From assembly GCA_963762545.1 (NCBI GenBank), contig CAVXLC010000002.1, positions 1,302,001 to 1,366,000 of the forward strand: a stretch of 64,000 nt of DNA. Direction: 5' to 3'. Within the stretch, counting starts at the first letter, position 1, and the number at the start of each line of letters is the position of its first letter. Both the position numbers and the translations under genes were made by a program. The notes beneath the pieces are model-generated. The model ran no database searches, was not told the origin of the DNA, and saw nothing but the letters and a program-made list of their open reading frames with translations. Of the stretch, positions 32,267-41,503 are shown one piece after another. Source of the stretch: JABFSM01 sp963762545. GTDB taxonomy: Bacteria; Gemmatimonadota; Gemmatimonadetes; Gemmatimonadales; GWC2-71-9.

Positions 32267-35200
32267 CTAACGGCTCCCGGGGGAGTACTCAAAGGGCCGG
32301 TTTACGACGTTTTGGGACACGGCCGGCCGAAGCCCCCGCTCCCGCCACAGCGCGTAGATCGCCGGAATGACCACCAGCGTCAGCACCGTGCTCGACACCA
32401 TGCCGCCCACCATCGGCGCGGCGATTCGCTTCATCACGCTGGCGCCGGTGCCGTTCCCCCAGAGGATCGGAAGCAGCCCCGCCGTAATGGCCGTCACCGT
32501 CATGAGCTTGGGCCGGACCCGCTCGACCGCGCCCTCGACGATGGCCTCGTAGAGATCCCTGAGCGACGGCCTTCCGCCGGCCGCCTCGCGCGCCCGCCAG
32601 GCGTGATCGAGGTAGATCAGCATCACGACGCCGGTCTCCGCGGCCACGCCGCCCAGCGCGATGAACCCGACCGCCACCGCCACCGACCAGTTGTATCCCA
32701 GCAGCCAGATGAACCAGAGTCCCCCGACCAGCGCGAACGGCAGCGACAGCATGACGATCAGGGTCTCGCCGACGCTGCGGAAATTGAGATAGAGCAGGAG
32801 GAAGATGATGAGCAGCACCGCGGGCACCACCAGGGTCATCCGCTCCCGGGCGCGCACCATGTACTCGTACTGCCCGCTCCACGCGATCCGGTACCCCGGC
32901 GGGAGCGAGACGCTGCGTTCCACCAGCGGCTTGGCATCCGCGACGTAGCTCCCGATGTCCCGCCCGGCCACGTCCACATAGACCCACGCGGTGGGGACGG
33001 CGCCCTCCGTCCGCACCACCATGGGGCCCGAGACCTGCTCGATGCGGGCGACCTGGCCCAGCGGCACGAACATCTGATTCCCGGCGGCGTGGGCCGCCGG
33101 AACCAGCACGGCCGCCAGCCGCTCCGGGTTGTCGCGGAGCTCCTGCGGGTAGCGCAGCCGCACCCCGTACCGTTCCCGGCCCTCCACCGTCTGGGTGATC
33201 GTCATCCCGCCGACGGCCGTCGCGATCACCTGCTGAACGTCGCCCACGTTCAGGCCGTGCCGCGCGGCGGCCTCGCGGTCGATCGTGATATCCAGGTAGT
33301 ACCCCGACTCGGCCCGCTCGGCGAAGGCGCTGCGGGTGCCCGGCACCGTGCGCACCACCTCTTCGACTTCCCGGCCCAGCCGCTCCAGCTCGGCCAGGTC
33401 CGGCCCGAAGATCTTGATCCCCACCGGGGTCCGGATCCCGGTGGCCAGCATGTCGATCCTGCCCTTGATCGGCATGGTCCAGGCGTTGGTGACCCCCGGC
33501 ATCCGGGTGGCGCTGTCCAGCTCCGCGACCAGCCGGTCCATCGTCAGCCCCGGCCGCCACGCGGACTCCGGCTTGAGCACCACGGTGGTCTCGAACATGT
33601 CGAGCCCGGCCGGATCGGTCGCGGTTCCGGCCCGGCCCGCCTTCCCCCAGACGCTGGCCACTTCGGGAAATCCCTTGATCCGCTGATCCTGGATCCGCAG
33701 GATTTCCCGCGCCCGCGCCACGCTCACGCCGGGCAGCGTGGAAGGCATGAAGAGGAGCGTGCCCTCGTCGAGCGTCGGCATGAACTCGCTGCCCATCCGG
33801 CTCCACGGGATCGCCGTGAGCGCCGTCACCAGGACGGCGGCGGCGATCACCGCGCCCCGGTGCCTGAGCACCGCCTCGATCACCGGCCGGTACCCCCGCA
33901 TGAGCAGCCGGCTGACCGGATTCTCCCCTTCGGGGCGAATCCGCCCCCGCACGAACAGTCCCATCGCCACCGGCACCACGGTGATGGAGAGCAGGCTGGC
34001 GGCGGCCATCGCGAACGTCTTGGTGAACGCGAGCGGCCGGAACAGCCGCCCCTCCTGGCCCTGGAGCACGAACACCGGAACGAACGAGACGGTGATGATC
34101 AGGAGGGAGATGAACAGCGCCGGCCCCACCTCGCGGCTGGCGGCCACTACCGCCGCCCATCGCTCGGCGGTGGTGAGGTCTCGCGTGTGCATCATGGCGG
34201 GTCCGGAGCCCTTGGCGGCCAGGGCCCGCTCCAGATGCTTGTGCAGGTTCTCGATCATCACGATCGCGGCGTCGATCATGGCCCCGATGGCGATCGCGAT
34301 GCCACCCAGGGACATGATGTCGGATCCGACCCCCACGACCCGCATCCCGATGAACGCCAGCAGAATCCCCAGCGGAAGCGTCACCACGGCCACCAGGGCG
34401 GAGCGGGCGTGCAGCAGGAACAGCAGGCACACCGCCGCCACCACGATGCTCTCCTCCACCAGCTTTTCGGTCAATGTCCGGATCGAGCGGTGGATCAGCT
34501 CGCTGCGGTCGTACACCGGCGTGACGATCACGCCGCGCGGCAGGCTCCCCTGCACCTCCGCCAGCCGGGCCTTGACCCCTTCGATGGTGCGGAGGGCGTT
34601 CTCGCCGGAGCGCATCACCACGATGCCGCCCACCGCGTCGCCCCGGCCGTCCAGGTCCGCCACCCCGCGCCGCACCGCCGGGCCCACCGTCACCCGCCCG
34701 AGCTCGGCTACCCGGACCGGCGTCCCGCCCGTGGTGGCGGACACCACCACGTTCTCGATGTCCGCCATGGACTTGAGGTAGCCCAGCCCGCGCACCATGT
34801 ACTCGCGCTCGGCCAGCTCCACGACCATCGCCCCGACATCGGCGTTGGCGTTGCGGATCGCCTCCATCACCTTGGTGATCGACAGCCCGTAGGCCTGGAG
34901 CCGGGCCGGGTCGAGGTCCACCTGATACTGCTTCTCGAACCCGCCGACCGTCGCCACCTCGGCCACCCCCGGCACCGCGGTCAGCGCGTAGCGCAGCTGC
35001 CAGTCCTGGATGCCCCGCAGCGCGGCCAGGTCCAGGCGGCCGGTGGTGTCCTCTATCGCGTACTGGAAGACCCAGCCTAACCCGGTGGCGTCCGGGCCCA
35101 GGGTCGGCGTGACCGCCTCCGGCAGCCTGCTCTTGATGCCGCTCAGGTATTCCAGCACCCGGGTCCGGGCCCAGTAGAGGTCGGTGCCGTCGGCAAAGAG

Positions 35201-35494
35201 CACGTAGACGAACGACACCCCGAAGAAGGAATATCCGCGGACCACCCGGGAGCCCGGGACCTTGAGCATCTCCGCCGCGATGGGATAGGTCACCTGGTCT
35301 TCCACGATCCGGGGCGCTTGCTGGGCGAAGTCGGCCTGCACGATGACCTGGACGTCGCTCAGATCGGGCAGCGCTTCCAGCGGCGTGCGGCGAATCGCCA
35401 CTACCCCGCCCAGTGCGACGCCCAGCACGCCCAGCCCCACCAGCAGGCGATTCGCCGCGGACCATTCGATGATTCGGCGCAGCATGGCGGTCAC
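32267..35494 (-). CDS. cusA: Cu(I)/Ag(I) efflux RND transporter, CusA family
   Basis: 1075-residue inner-membrane RND pump (usual length) with twelve membrane segments and two large periplasmic loops. It keeps the proton-relay Asp408 in AIGAMIDAAIVMIEN. Met583, Met633 and Met682 sit in FMPSTLPG, LDMFETT and RIDMLATG with 50- and 49-residue spacing. These match Met573/623/672 of E. coli CusA, the copper-binding triad, so Cu(I)/Ag(I) is a better call than Zn/Co/Cd (CzcA). Start is GTG at 35494 overlapping the cusB stop (GTGA). It exports metal from the periplasm or cytoplasm through the CusB-CusC channel. Confidence 0.95.
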   Translation of the reverse strand: MTAMLRRIIEWSAANRLLVGLGVLGVALGGVVAIRRTPLEALPDLSDVQVIVQADFAQQAPRIVEDQVTYPIAAEMLKVPGSRVVRGYSFFGVSFVYVLFADGTDLYWARTRVLEYLSGIKSRLPEAVTPTLGPDATGLGWVFQYAIEDTTGRLDLAALRGIQDWQLRYALTAVPGVAEVATVGGFEKQYQVDLDPARLQAYGLSITKVMEAIRNANADVGAMVVELAEREYMVRGLGYLKSMADIENVVVSATTGGTPVRVAELGRVTVGPAVRRGVADLDGRGDAVGGIVVMRSGENALRTIEGVKARLAEVQGSLPRGVIVTPVYDRSELIHRSIRTLTEKLVEESIVVAAVCLLFLLHARSALVAVVTLPLGILLAFIGMRVVGVGSDIMSLGGIAIAIGAMIDAAIVMIENLHKHLERALAAKGSGPAMMHTRDLTTAERWAAVVAASREVGPALFISLLIITVSFVPVFVLQGQEGRLFRPLAFTKTFAMAAASLLSITVVPVAMGLFVRGRIRPEGENPVSRLLMRGYRPVIEAVLRHRGAVIAAAVLVTALTAIPWSRMGSEFMPTLDEGTLLFMPSTLPGVSVARAREILRIQDQRIKGFPEVASVWGKAGRAGTATDPAGLDMFETTVVLKPESAWRPGLTMDRLVAELDSATRMPGVTNAWTMPIKGRIDMLATGIRTPVGIKIFGPDLAELERLGREVEEVVRTVPGTRSAFAERAESGYYLDITIDREAAARHGLNVGDVQQVIATAVGGMTITQTVEGRERYGVRLRYPQELRDNPERLAAVLVPAAHAAGNQMFVPLGQVARIEQVSGPMVVRTEGAVPTAWVYVDVAGRDIGSYVADAKPLVERSVSLPPGYRIAWSGQYEYMVRARERMTLVVPAVLLIIFLLLYLNFRSVGETLIVMLSLPFALVGGLWFIWLLGYNWSVAVAVGFIALGGVAAETGVVMLIYLDHAWRAREAAGGRPSLRDLYEAIVEGAVERVRPKLMTVTAITAGLLPILWGNGTGASVMKRIAAPMVGGMVSSTVLTLVVIPAIYALWRERGLRPAVSQNVVNRPFEYSPGSR

Positions 35495-36753
35495 CCGTGA
35501 GGATGTGAGGGGGTCTTCGGAGCGGCGCGCGGGACGGCCGGCGCCGGTGTCATGTCCATCCCGGGCATGCCGCCCATCCCGCCCAGCATCGTGCCGAGGT
35601 TCGATTCCGCGTCCAGCAGGAAGGTGCCCGAGGCGACGACGGTATCGCCCAGGGCCAGACCGCTCAGCACCTCGTACCGGTCGTCGGTGCCGGCGCCGAG
35701 GGTCACTTCCCGGGGCTCGAGGCGCCCGCCGGGACGCTTGAGGAAGACCAGGCTCCGTTTGCCGGTGACCAGCGCGGCCGAGCGCGGAATGCTCAAGGTG
35801 GTTCGGCCCGGCCCCTCGAACTCCAGCGTGGCGTACATGCCGGGCCGAAGGGTCTGGTCGCCATTGTCGAGCTCGATCCGGACCCGGACGGTCCGGGTGT
35901 CGGCGTTGACGGTGGGATAGATGTAGCCGACCCTGCCCCGGCGTTCGACGCCGGGCAGCGCCGCGAATCCGGCCCGGACCCCTCCGCCCAGCCGGAGGAG
36001 CGGCAGGTCCCGCTCATAGACTTCACCCTCCACCCAGACCACCCGGAGGTCGGCGATGCGGTAGAGCGGGTCGCCCGGCATGACGCGCTGTCCCGCCTGC
36101 ACCGTCTTTTCCACCGCGAATCCGGAGCTGCGGGCCCGCAGGGTGACGGTGCGGCTCGGTACGCCGCCCGCCTCCAGCGCCGCGATCTCCGAGGCCGACA
36201 CGTCCCAGTTCTCCAGCTTCCGACGGGAAGCGGCCACCATCTCCTCCGCCGAGCGCCGGGCGTCGTCGCTTCCGTTCCGGAGCTCGCCGAGCAGGCGCAG
36301 CCCCAGCAGGAGCTCCTCCTGCGCGGTCACGATCTCGGGCGCGTAGAGCGTCAGTACCGGCTGGCCCCGCCGCACCGCCTGCCCGGTGAAGTCCACCGTG
36401 AGCGCCTCCACCCACCCCTCGACCTTGCTGGTGATCGTGGCCAGGCGGGACTCGTCGTAGGCGACGATGCCGACGCTCCGGGTCACCTGCTCGAGCGGGC
36501 CGTGCACCACCGGGGCGAAGGTGATGCCGATCGCCCGCTGCTCCGGCGGGCCGAGGGTGACTTGCGCCGGCCCGGCGCCGGAAGCGCCGCCGCCCGCCGT
36601 CGTTGAAGCGACGCTCGAAGACCCTGGGCTCCGGGCGCTCGAGGGAACGAACCGCCACAGCAACGCGGCCGTGACCAGGATGGCGGCCAGCAGCCCGACG
36701 ATCCGGAGCGGTCGGCGGGAGCGGCTGGATTCGAACGGAGACGGGGCGGTCAT
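35491..36753 (-). CDS. cusB: RND efflux periplasmic adaptor, CusB family
   Basis: 420-residue membrane-fusion protein: N-terminal membrane anchor (about 16-36), barrel-sandwich and alpha-hairpin domains (VGIVAYDESRLATITSKVEGWVE split across two segments, VRRGQPVLTLYAPEIVTAQEELL), and a beta-barrel region with VWVEGEVYERDLPLLRLGG. The last 30 residues are Met- and His-rich (MLGGMGGMPGMDMTP, then SHPHG), a candidate metal-binding tail; the E. coli protein has its metal-binding Met residues at the N-terminus instead. It connects CusA and CusC. ATGA overlap with the cusC stop and GTGA overlap with cusA. Confidence 0.92.
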   Translation of the reverse strand: MTAPSPFESSRSRRPLRIVGLLAAILVTAALLWRFVPSSARSPGSSSVASTTAGGGASGAGPAQVTLGPPEQRAIGITFAPVVHGPLEQVTRSVGIVAYDESRLATITSKVEGWVEALTVDFTGQAVRRGQPVLTLYAPEIVTAQEELLLGLRLLGELRNGSDDARRSAEEMVAASRRKLENWDVSASEIAALEAGGVPSRTVTLRARSSGFAVEKTVQAGQRVMPGDPLYRIADLRVVWVEGEVYERDLPLLRLGGGVRAGFAALPGVERRGRVGYIYPTVNADTRTVRVRIELDNGDQTLRPGMYATLEFEGPGRTTLSIPRSAALVTGKRSLVFLKRPGGRLEPREVTLGAGTDDRYEVLSGLALGDTVVASGTFLLDAESNLGTMLGGMGGMPGMDMTPAPAVPRAAPKTPSHPHG

Positions 36754-38027
36754 CGGGAGCCTCCTGGCGTCGGCTGCATGAGCGGGAGCGTGGTAATGGC
36801 CTCGAGGCCGATCACGGCGCGGGCCTGGTCACGATCGAGGCGGATCTCCTCCATCTGGTATTCGACTATCGTGAGATAGCCCTCGAGCACTCGATCGAGC
36901 GTCACCTTGCCGGTCCGGTAGGCGGCCAGTGACGCCGCGGTGCCGGCCCTCGCCTCGGGCAGGATGGTGCCGCGGTACAGCGCGCGAAGCCGCCGGGCCC
37001 GATCGAATTCCGCGACCAGCTCTCCGATGCGGCCCTGGACATCCGCCTCGGCGACCCGGACCGACGCACCGGCGGATTGGGCCATGGCGGCGGCCTCCCG
37101 CCGCATCGCGCCTTGCCGGCTTCCGGCCCAGATCGGAATCGTGGCGCCCACCATGAACGAGGCCATCCGCTCGGTGCCGGTCCGGTCCGCCATCGGTTGC
37201 TGAGCGTAGACCACCCCGAGCTCGAAGTCGGGCCACCGCGCGAGCCTCGCCACCCGGCGCCCGGCCTCGGCGCCATCGAGCCGCGCCCGCGCCGCCTGGA
37301 GCGCCGGCCCGCCCTGGAGCGCCGCGTCCAGCAGTGTGGCCACCGGAGGCAGTGAATCGGGCAGCGCGGGCGAGATGACCGCGCCGATCGTGAGTCCGGC
37401 CGGCCGCACCAGCAGCGCGTTGAGCCGCGCCACCGCTCCAGCCCGCATCGCGGTCATCCCGGTCAGCTCCTCCTCCAGCTTCGCCAGCTCGACCTGGGCG
37501 CGGAGCACGTCGGACTGGCTTCCGGTGCCGACGCTGTACATCGCGCGGGCAACCCCCTCGATTTCCCGGAGCAGTGACCCGGTCTGCTCCAGCGCGGCCA
37601 CCGATCGGTCCACCCGGTCGATTTCCAGGAAATCGTCGGCCGCGCCGAGCCGCACCGCCAGCCGGCGCTCGTCCACCCCCGCGGCGGCGGCCCGTGCGCC
37701 GGCGCGGGCCACTCCAGCCTCGGCGCGGAGCCTACCGGGAACCGGGATCGTCTGAACCAGCTGGATCTGATCCATCGCGAGGACCGATCGCCGGCCCAGG
37801 CTGGGCAGCGACCGATTCATCAGGCCAACCTGCAGGCGGGGGTCGGGCAGCCGGCTGACCGGACCGATCCGCGCCTCGGCGGCGAGCTGCTCGCCGCGCG
37901 CGGCCGAGAGCTCGGGGCTCCGGGCCTCGACCGCCGCGAGGAGATCGGTCAGCCGCCAGGGAGACGGCAGCGTGTCGGCGCGCGCGCCGAAGGCGGCGGC
38001 CAGCAGGAACGGAACGAGCGAATACAT
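36750..38027 (-). CDS. cusC: RND efflux outer-membrane channel, TolC/CusC family
   Basis: 425-residue outer-membrane efflux protein with a signal peptide (MYSLVPFLLAAAFGARA). Two repeats of the outer-membrane-efflux domain are visible, with long helical heptad regions such as RLAVRLGAADDFLEIDRVDRS and a second copy in the C-terminal half. It forms the outer channel of CusCBA. An AGGAG site precedes the ATG. A 17-bp dyad lies in the 60-bp gap to the small upstream gene. Confidence 0.88.
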   Translation of the reverse strand: MYSLVPFLLAAAFGARADTLPSPWRLTDLLAAVEARSPELSAARGEQLAAEARIGPVSRLPDPRLQVGLMNRSLPSLGRRSVLAMDQIQLVQTIPVPGRLRAEAGVARAGARAAAAGVDERRLAVRLGAADDFLEIDRVDRSVAALEQTGSLLREIEGVARAMYSVGTGSQSDVLRAQVELAKLEEELTGMTAMRAGAVARLNALLVRPAGLTIGAVISPALPDSLPPVATLLDAALQGGPALQAARARLDGAEAGRRVARLARWPDFELGVVYAQQPMADRTGTERMASFMVGATIPIWAGSRQGAMRREAAAMAQSAGASVRVAEADVQGRIGELVAEFDRARRLRALYRGTILPEARAGTAASLAAYRTGKVTLDRVLEGYLTIVEYQMEEIRLDRDQARAVIGLEAITTLPLMQPTPGGSR

Positions 38028-38057
38028 AGGCTCCTCATGAGTCGAACGACCGCCGTT

Positions 38058-38074
38058 CCCGCGACAATCGCGGG
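38058..38074. repeat. 17-bp perfect dyad (7-3-7) ahead of cusC
   Basis: CCCGCGA and TCGCGGG flank CAA. It lies between the stop of the small Cys/His-rich gene (38088) and the cusC start (38027). It could be an internal hairpin that sets the relative expression of the leader gene and the pump, or a repressor site. There is no T-tract, so a classical terminator is unlikely. Confidence 0.45.
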
Positions 38075-38087
38075 GCGGCTTACGCGA

Positions 38088-38465
38088 TCAGAGGAGCGCG
38101 ATGGGAGGCGGGGTTGGAGGGGAGGTAGTCCGGGTGACGATTCGCGCGGACCGCGGGGCCGGTCGATCGCCGAGCCCGAAGTCGAGCGCCCGGCGGGAAG
38201 CGACCGACGTCACCGCGAGGACCGTCGGTCCGGCACAGTGGGCGGCGGCCCGGCAGGGCGTGGCGCCGCAATCGGAACAGGGATTGGACTGATGGCAGGC
38301 CGGCCCGGGCGGCGCGCCATGAGGCATGGCGCCGCTGGCGTGAGAAGGCATGTCGGCGCAATGCTCGCTGGCGGCCAGGCTTGCCGGCGGCGTCCCCGGA
38401 TGCACCAGGGACGCCGAGAGCAGGATACCCAGCAGGGACACTGCGCCAGCACGCCAACCCGCCAT
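38088..38465 (-). CDS. Small exported Cys/His/Met-rich protein heading the Cus operon
   Basis: 125-residue protein. ATG 38465 gives MAGWRAGAVSLLGILLSAS, a signal peptide. The mature part is rich in Cys, His and Met (EHCADMPSHASGAMPHGA and CHQSNPCSDCGATPC), spacing typical of copper-binding periplasmic proteins such as CopL-like or DUF2946-like leader proteins. The C-terminus is basic and proline-rich. It is transcribed toward cusC, 60 bp away, and so is probably co-regulated with the pump. A longer frame up to 38663 runs into the divergent gene and lacks a good start. The metal role is inference from composition and context. Confidence 0.68.
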   Translation of the reverse strand: MAGWRAGAVSLLGILLSASLVHPGTPPASLAASEHCADMPSHASGAMPHGAPPGPACHQSNPCSDCGATPCRAAAHCAGPTVLAVTSVASRRALDFGLGDRPAPRSARIVTRTTSPPTPPPIALL

Positions 38466-38632
38466 GAAGACCCGCCTCCCAGGGGCGATGGCTCCAATCA
38501 AGCAGCGGGCGCATGAAGCCAGCGTGAGCGCCGGATGAAGGCCTACCCCCCTCGGATATCCCTCCAAGGATTGATACCCTCGGCGTAGCGCCTTGGATAG
38601 CTTCTTCCGCGTCCCATCATAGGAACACCCCG

Positions 38633-39475
38633 ATGCAACCGTTCGTTGCGAACCTGCGCCCACCGCGCCATGGTATCCTCGCGTGCCTGTCGGCGGGTCT
38701 GGTCGCCTCCTGTAGCGTGACCCAGCAACAGGAGGTCCAGCTCGGCGCCTCGTCGGCCGCAGAGGTCAGCGCGCAGCTCCCACTCATTCAGGATGCCGGC
38801 GTCGTGAGCTACATCACCACGCTCGGCAACAAGCTCGCCCAGGTGACCGACACCCGTGGCCTGGCCTGGCACTTTACCGTCGTGGATAGCAAGGAAGTCA
38901 ACGCCTTCGCGTTGCCCGGCGGCTGGGTCTACGTCAATCGCGGCCTCATCGAGCGAGCCACCGACATGAGCCAGCTGGCCGGAGTCATCGGCCATGAGAT
39001 CGGGCATGTGACCAAGCGTCATGCCGTGCAGCAGATGGAGCAGGCGCAAGGGGCCAACGTCGGGGTGTCCCTGTTGTGCACCCTCACGAAGGTGTGCGAG
39101 AGCGGGGGCGCCCAGGCCGCCATCGGTATCGGTGGGAGCGCGCTGTTCGCGAAGTTCAGTCGCGCCGATGAGGCGGAGGCGGACGCGGAAGGCGTGGCGA
39201 CCACGATCAAGGCGGGCATTTCCCCGAACGGCATTCCGGCGATGTTCCGGACCCTCCTGGCCGAGCGCCAGACGAATCCCGGTGCGGTGGATGCGTTCTT
39301 CGCGAGCCATCCGTTGGAGGAGGATCGCATCACGGCCACCGAGGCCCAGATCGCCACCTATCCGGCAAGCCAGCTCCAGCGATTGACCAAGGACGCGCCG
39401 GCGTTTCAGACCTTTCGTCGCCGCTTGCTCGCCCTGCCGCCTTCACCGACGCCGAAGCCCGTCGCGAAGCCCTGA
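38633..39475 (+). CDS. M48-family zinc metalloprotease lipoprotein (BepA/LoiP-like)
   Basis: 280-residue exported protease. Lipobox LVASCS (Cys27) suggests a membrane-anchored periplasmic protein. The zinc site is HEIGH at 121-125 with Glu180 in SRADEAEADAEG as third ligand. NAFALPGGWVYVNRGLI is the conserved lead-in of M48 proteases that clear misfolded outer-membrane proteins. The ATG has AGGAA upstream. It is divergent from the Cus operon (167-bp gap) and convergent with the CocE-like gene. Confidence 0.9.
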   Translation: MQPFVANLRPPRHGILACLSAGLVASCSVTQQQEVQLGASSAAEVSAQLPLIQDAGVVSYITTLGNKLAQVTDTRGLAWHFTVVDSKEVNAFALPGGWVYVNRGLIERATDMSQLAGVIGHEIGHVTKRHAVQQMEQAQGANVGVSLLCTLTKVCESGGAQAAIGIGGSALFAKFSRADEAEADAEGVATTIKAGISPNGIPAMFRTLLAERQTNPGAVDAFFASHPLEEDRITATEAQIATYPASQLQRLTKDAPAFQTFRRRLLALPPSPTPKPVAKP

Positions 39476-39492
39476 GGCGGGCCCGGCCCGCC

Positions 39493-41359
39493 CTACGGCA
39501 CCACCGGCAACACGATGCGCGACGGCAGCGCCGGGGTGGCGTACACCCGCTGCGTCGCCTTGGCAAAGTCGGACCCGACCGCCTGGTAGATGCTGGGTAC
39601 GAACTTCTGCGGGTTACGATCGATCAGCGGAAACCAGGTGGACTGGACCTGGACCATCAGCCGGTGCCCCTTGAGGAAGACGTGATCCCGGTCGCGGAGG
39701 GGAATCTTCCACTCCACCGGCCGGTTGGCCACCAGCGGGGTCGGGTGCTCGTCGCTGGCCAGGTAGCGGCCCCGACGAATCTCCATCGCGATCGGCAGCT
39801 CGTACCCGTTGAGCGACCGGGCATACTGGCCTGGCGCCGGCCCTCCCTCCGCGTCCCATCCGTTGGGCTGGGCGTTCTCGGGAAAGACGTCGATCAGCTT
39901 GACCACGAAGTCCGCGTCGGTCCCGGACGTCGAGGCGAACAGATCGGCCGCCACCGGACCGGAGACGGTGAGGTCGTGATCGAGCGGCGCGCTGACGAAG
40001 CTCAGGACGTCGGGGCGCCCATCGATGAATCGCTGATCCGCTACTTCCCACAGGCGCCAATCGCCGGCGGGGTAGGTCGGCGAGATCGGCCGCTGCCGGT
40101 ACGGGACCGGACTGCCGGGATCCGACAGGTACTCCCGGTAGCCCGGGCCCGGCTTCGTGGCCTTGGGCGGGTCGAATGAGAGGCTGCCGTCGGCGTGGAG
40201 ATAGAGGCTGGTGGGGCTGGCCTCCCTGGGCGGCCAGACCGGATAGGTGCGCCATCGGTTCGCGCCGGTTTGGAAGGTCGTCGCCTGCCAGGCCGGCTTC
40301 TCGCCCCGGCCGTGGAGGTAGTAGCGGAAAAACGGAGCTTCGATCGTCTCGCGGAATTCCCGCGCCGTCTCGTGGCCGCCCAGCGGGATCATCCCGATGC
40401 TGTCGCCCCGGGGCGCCCGCCAGCCACCGTGGTACCACGGCCCCGCCACCATGAAGTTGGTGTGGTCGGGGTCCTTCTCGCCCGCGTGGCGGAAGATCTC
40501 CCACGGCCCCCACGGGTCCTCCTGGTCCCAGAAGCCCGCCACGTTGAGATTGGGCACCGTGGACGCGTGGAGCTGCCGGACCCAGGCCTCCTTCTTCCAG
40601 AAGTCGTCGTAGTCGGGGTGGGCCACCACGTCGTTCCAGTACGGGATGGAGCCCTTGAGGTAGCTTGGAGTTGATGTTGGACAGCGGGCCCAGGCTCAGA
40701 TACCAGGAGTACCCGTCGTAGGTCTCGAAGCCGAAGTGGGTGTTGCTGTTCTTGTCGGCCTGCTCCAGGACGGCGTACTCGAAGGCGTAGCTCTCCCTGA
40801 GCGCGCCGTAGCGGTGGTCGTCGTCGTTCATCCACTGATCCACCGGAGACGCCTGCTCGCTCATGGCCTTGAGCGCGGGATGCGGGTGCAGCAGCGCCAG
40901 CGCCGTGGTGAGCCCGTCGTAGGACACCCCGAACATGCCGACCTTGCCGCTGTTGTTGGCCACATGATGAATCAGCCACTCGATGCTGTCGTATGCGTCG
41001 GTGGTCTCGTTGGTCGACGTGGAGTCGGCCAGGTTCACCTGCGAGGTCAGTTTGAACACCCCCTCCGACTTGAACCGGCCCCGGAGGTTCTGGATCACGT
41101 AGATGTAGCCGTCCTGCGCCAGCTCCTTGAAGTTGGTGGGCACCTGCGGGAGCGGCCCGTCCGGCACGCCATACGGGGTGCGGCGGAACAGGATCGGCAA
41201 CGGGCCGCTCTGATCCGCCGGCCGGAGGATGACCGTCTGGAGGTGCACCCCGTCCCGCATCGGGATCATCACCTCTTCGAAGCTGAAGGCGGGCTTGGGT
41301 GCTTGCTGGGCCTGGCCGGTGGAGACCAGCAGCAACGAAAGGCCGAGGCGGATGCGCAT
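39493..41359 (-). CDS. CocE/NonD family hydrolase (X-Pro dipeptidyl-peptidase-like), frameshifted
   Basis: Secreted alpha/beta hydrolase of the S15/CocE family, about 621 residues if the frame is repaired. The N-terminal part (signal peptide, MIPMRDGVHLQTVILRPAD, and the nucleophile Ser146 in FGVSYDGLTT) runs to SNINSK in one frame; YLKGSIPYWNDVVAHPDYDDFW continues in another. The span is 1867 nt, one more than a multiple of three, and an extra base at about 40663 accounts for it. The second part holds the C-terminal jelly-roll domain and the conserved PWYHGGW histidine region. Family members hydrolyse esters or acyl-dipeptides. As written the product would be truncated; a sequence error is a real alternative to a pseudogene. 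Confidence 0.82.
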
Positions 41360-41431
41360 GAGAGTCTCCGGGCTGCGATGACGGGCGGTCCGGTAGTCTA
41401 ATGCCGGCCCCGAGCCTCGGCCATGACGAAG

Positions 41432-41457
41432 ACCAGCCCCACCCGGCGGGGGCTGGT
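41432..41457. terminator. Hairpin downstream of the BNR-repeat gene
   Basis: ACCAGCCCC (41432-41440) and GGGGCTGGT (41449-41457) form a 9-bp perfect stem with an 8-nt loop, in the 144-bp gap after the minus-strand stop at 41504. No T-tract follows on the minus strand, so it is a candidate only. Confidence 0.4.
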
Positions 41458-41503
41458 GGCGTGTACGAGGGGAATGAGGACGGCGGACACTGATCCTGCG
41501 CCG

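Noticed and set aside
30425..35080. A 1551-codon open frame on plus, opposite the cusRS/AraC/cusA genes
   Set aside because: It is the antisense shadow of strongly supported genes in high-GC sequence; its translation is low-complexity Arg/His/Pro/Gly text without domain motifs.
38564..38596. CCAAGG...CCTTGG inverted repeat ahead of the M48 protease gene
   Set aside because: Only six bases per arm with a 21-base gap; too weak to call an operator, although it lies between divergent genes.
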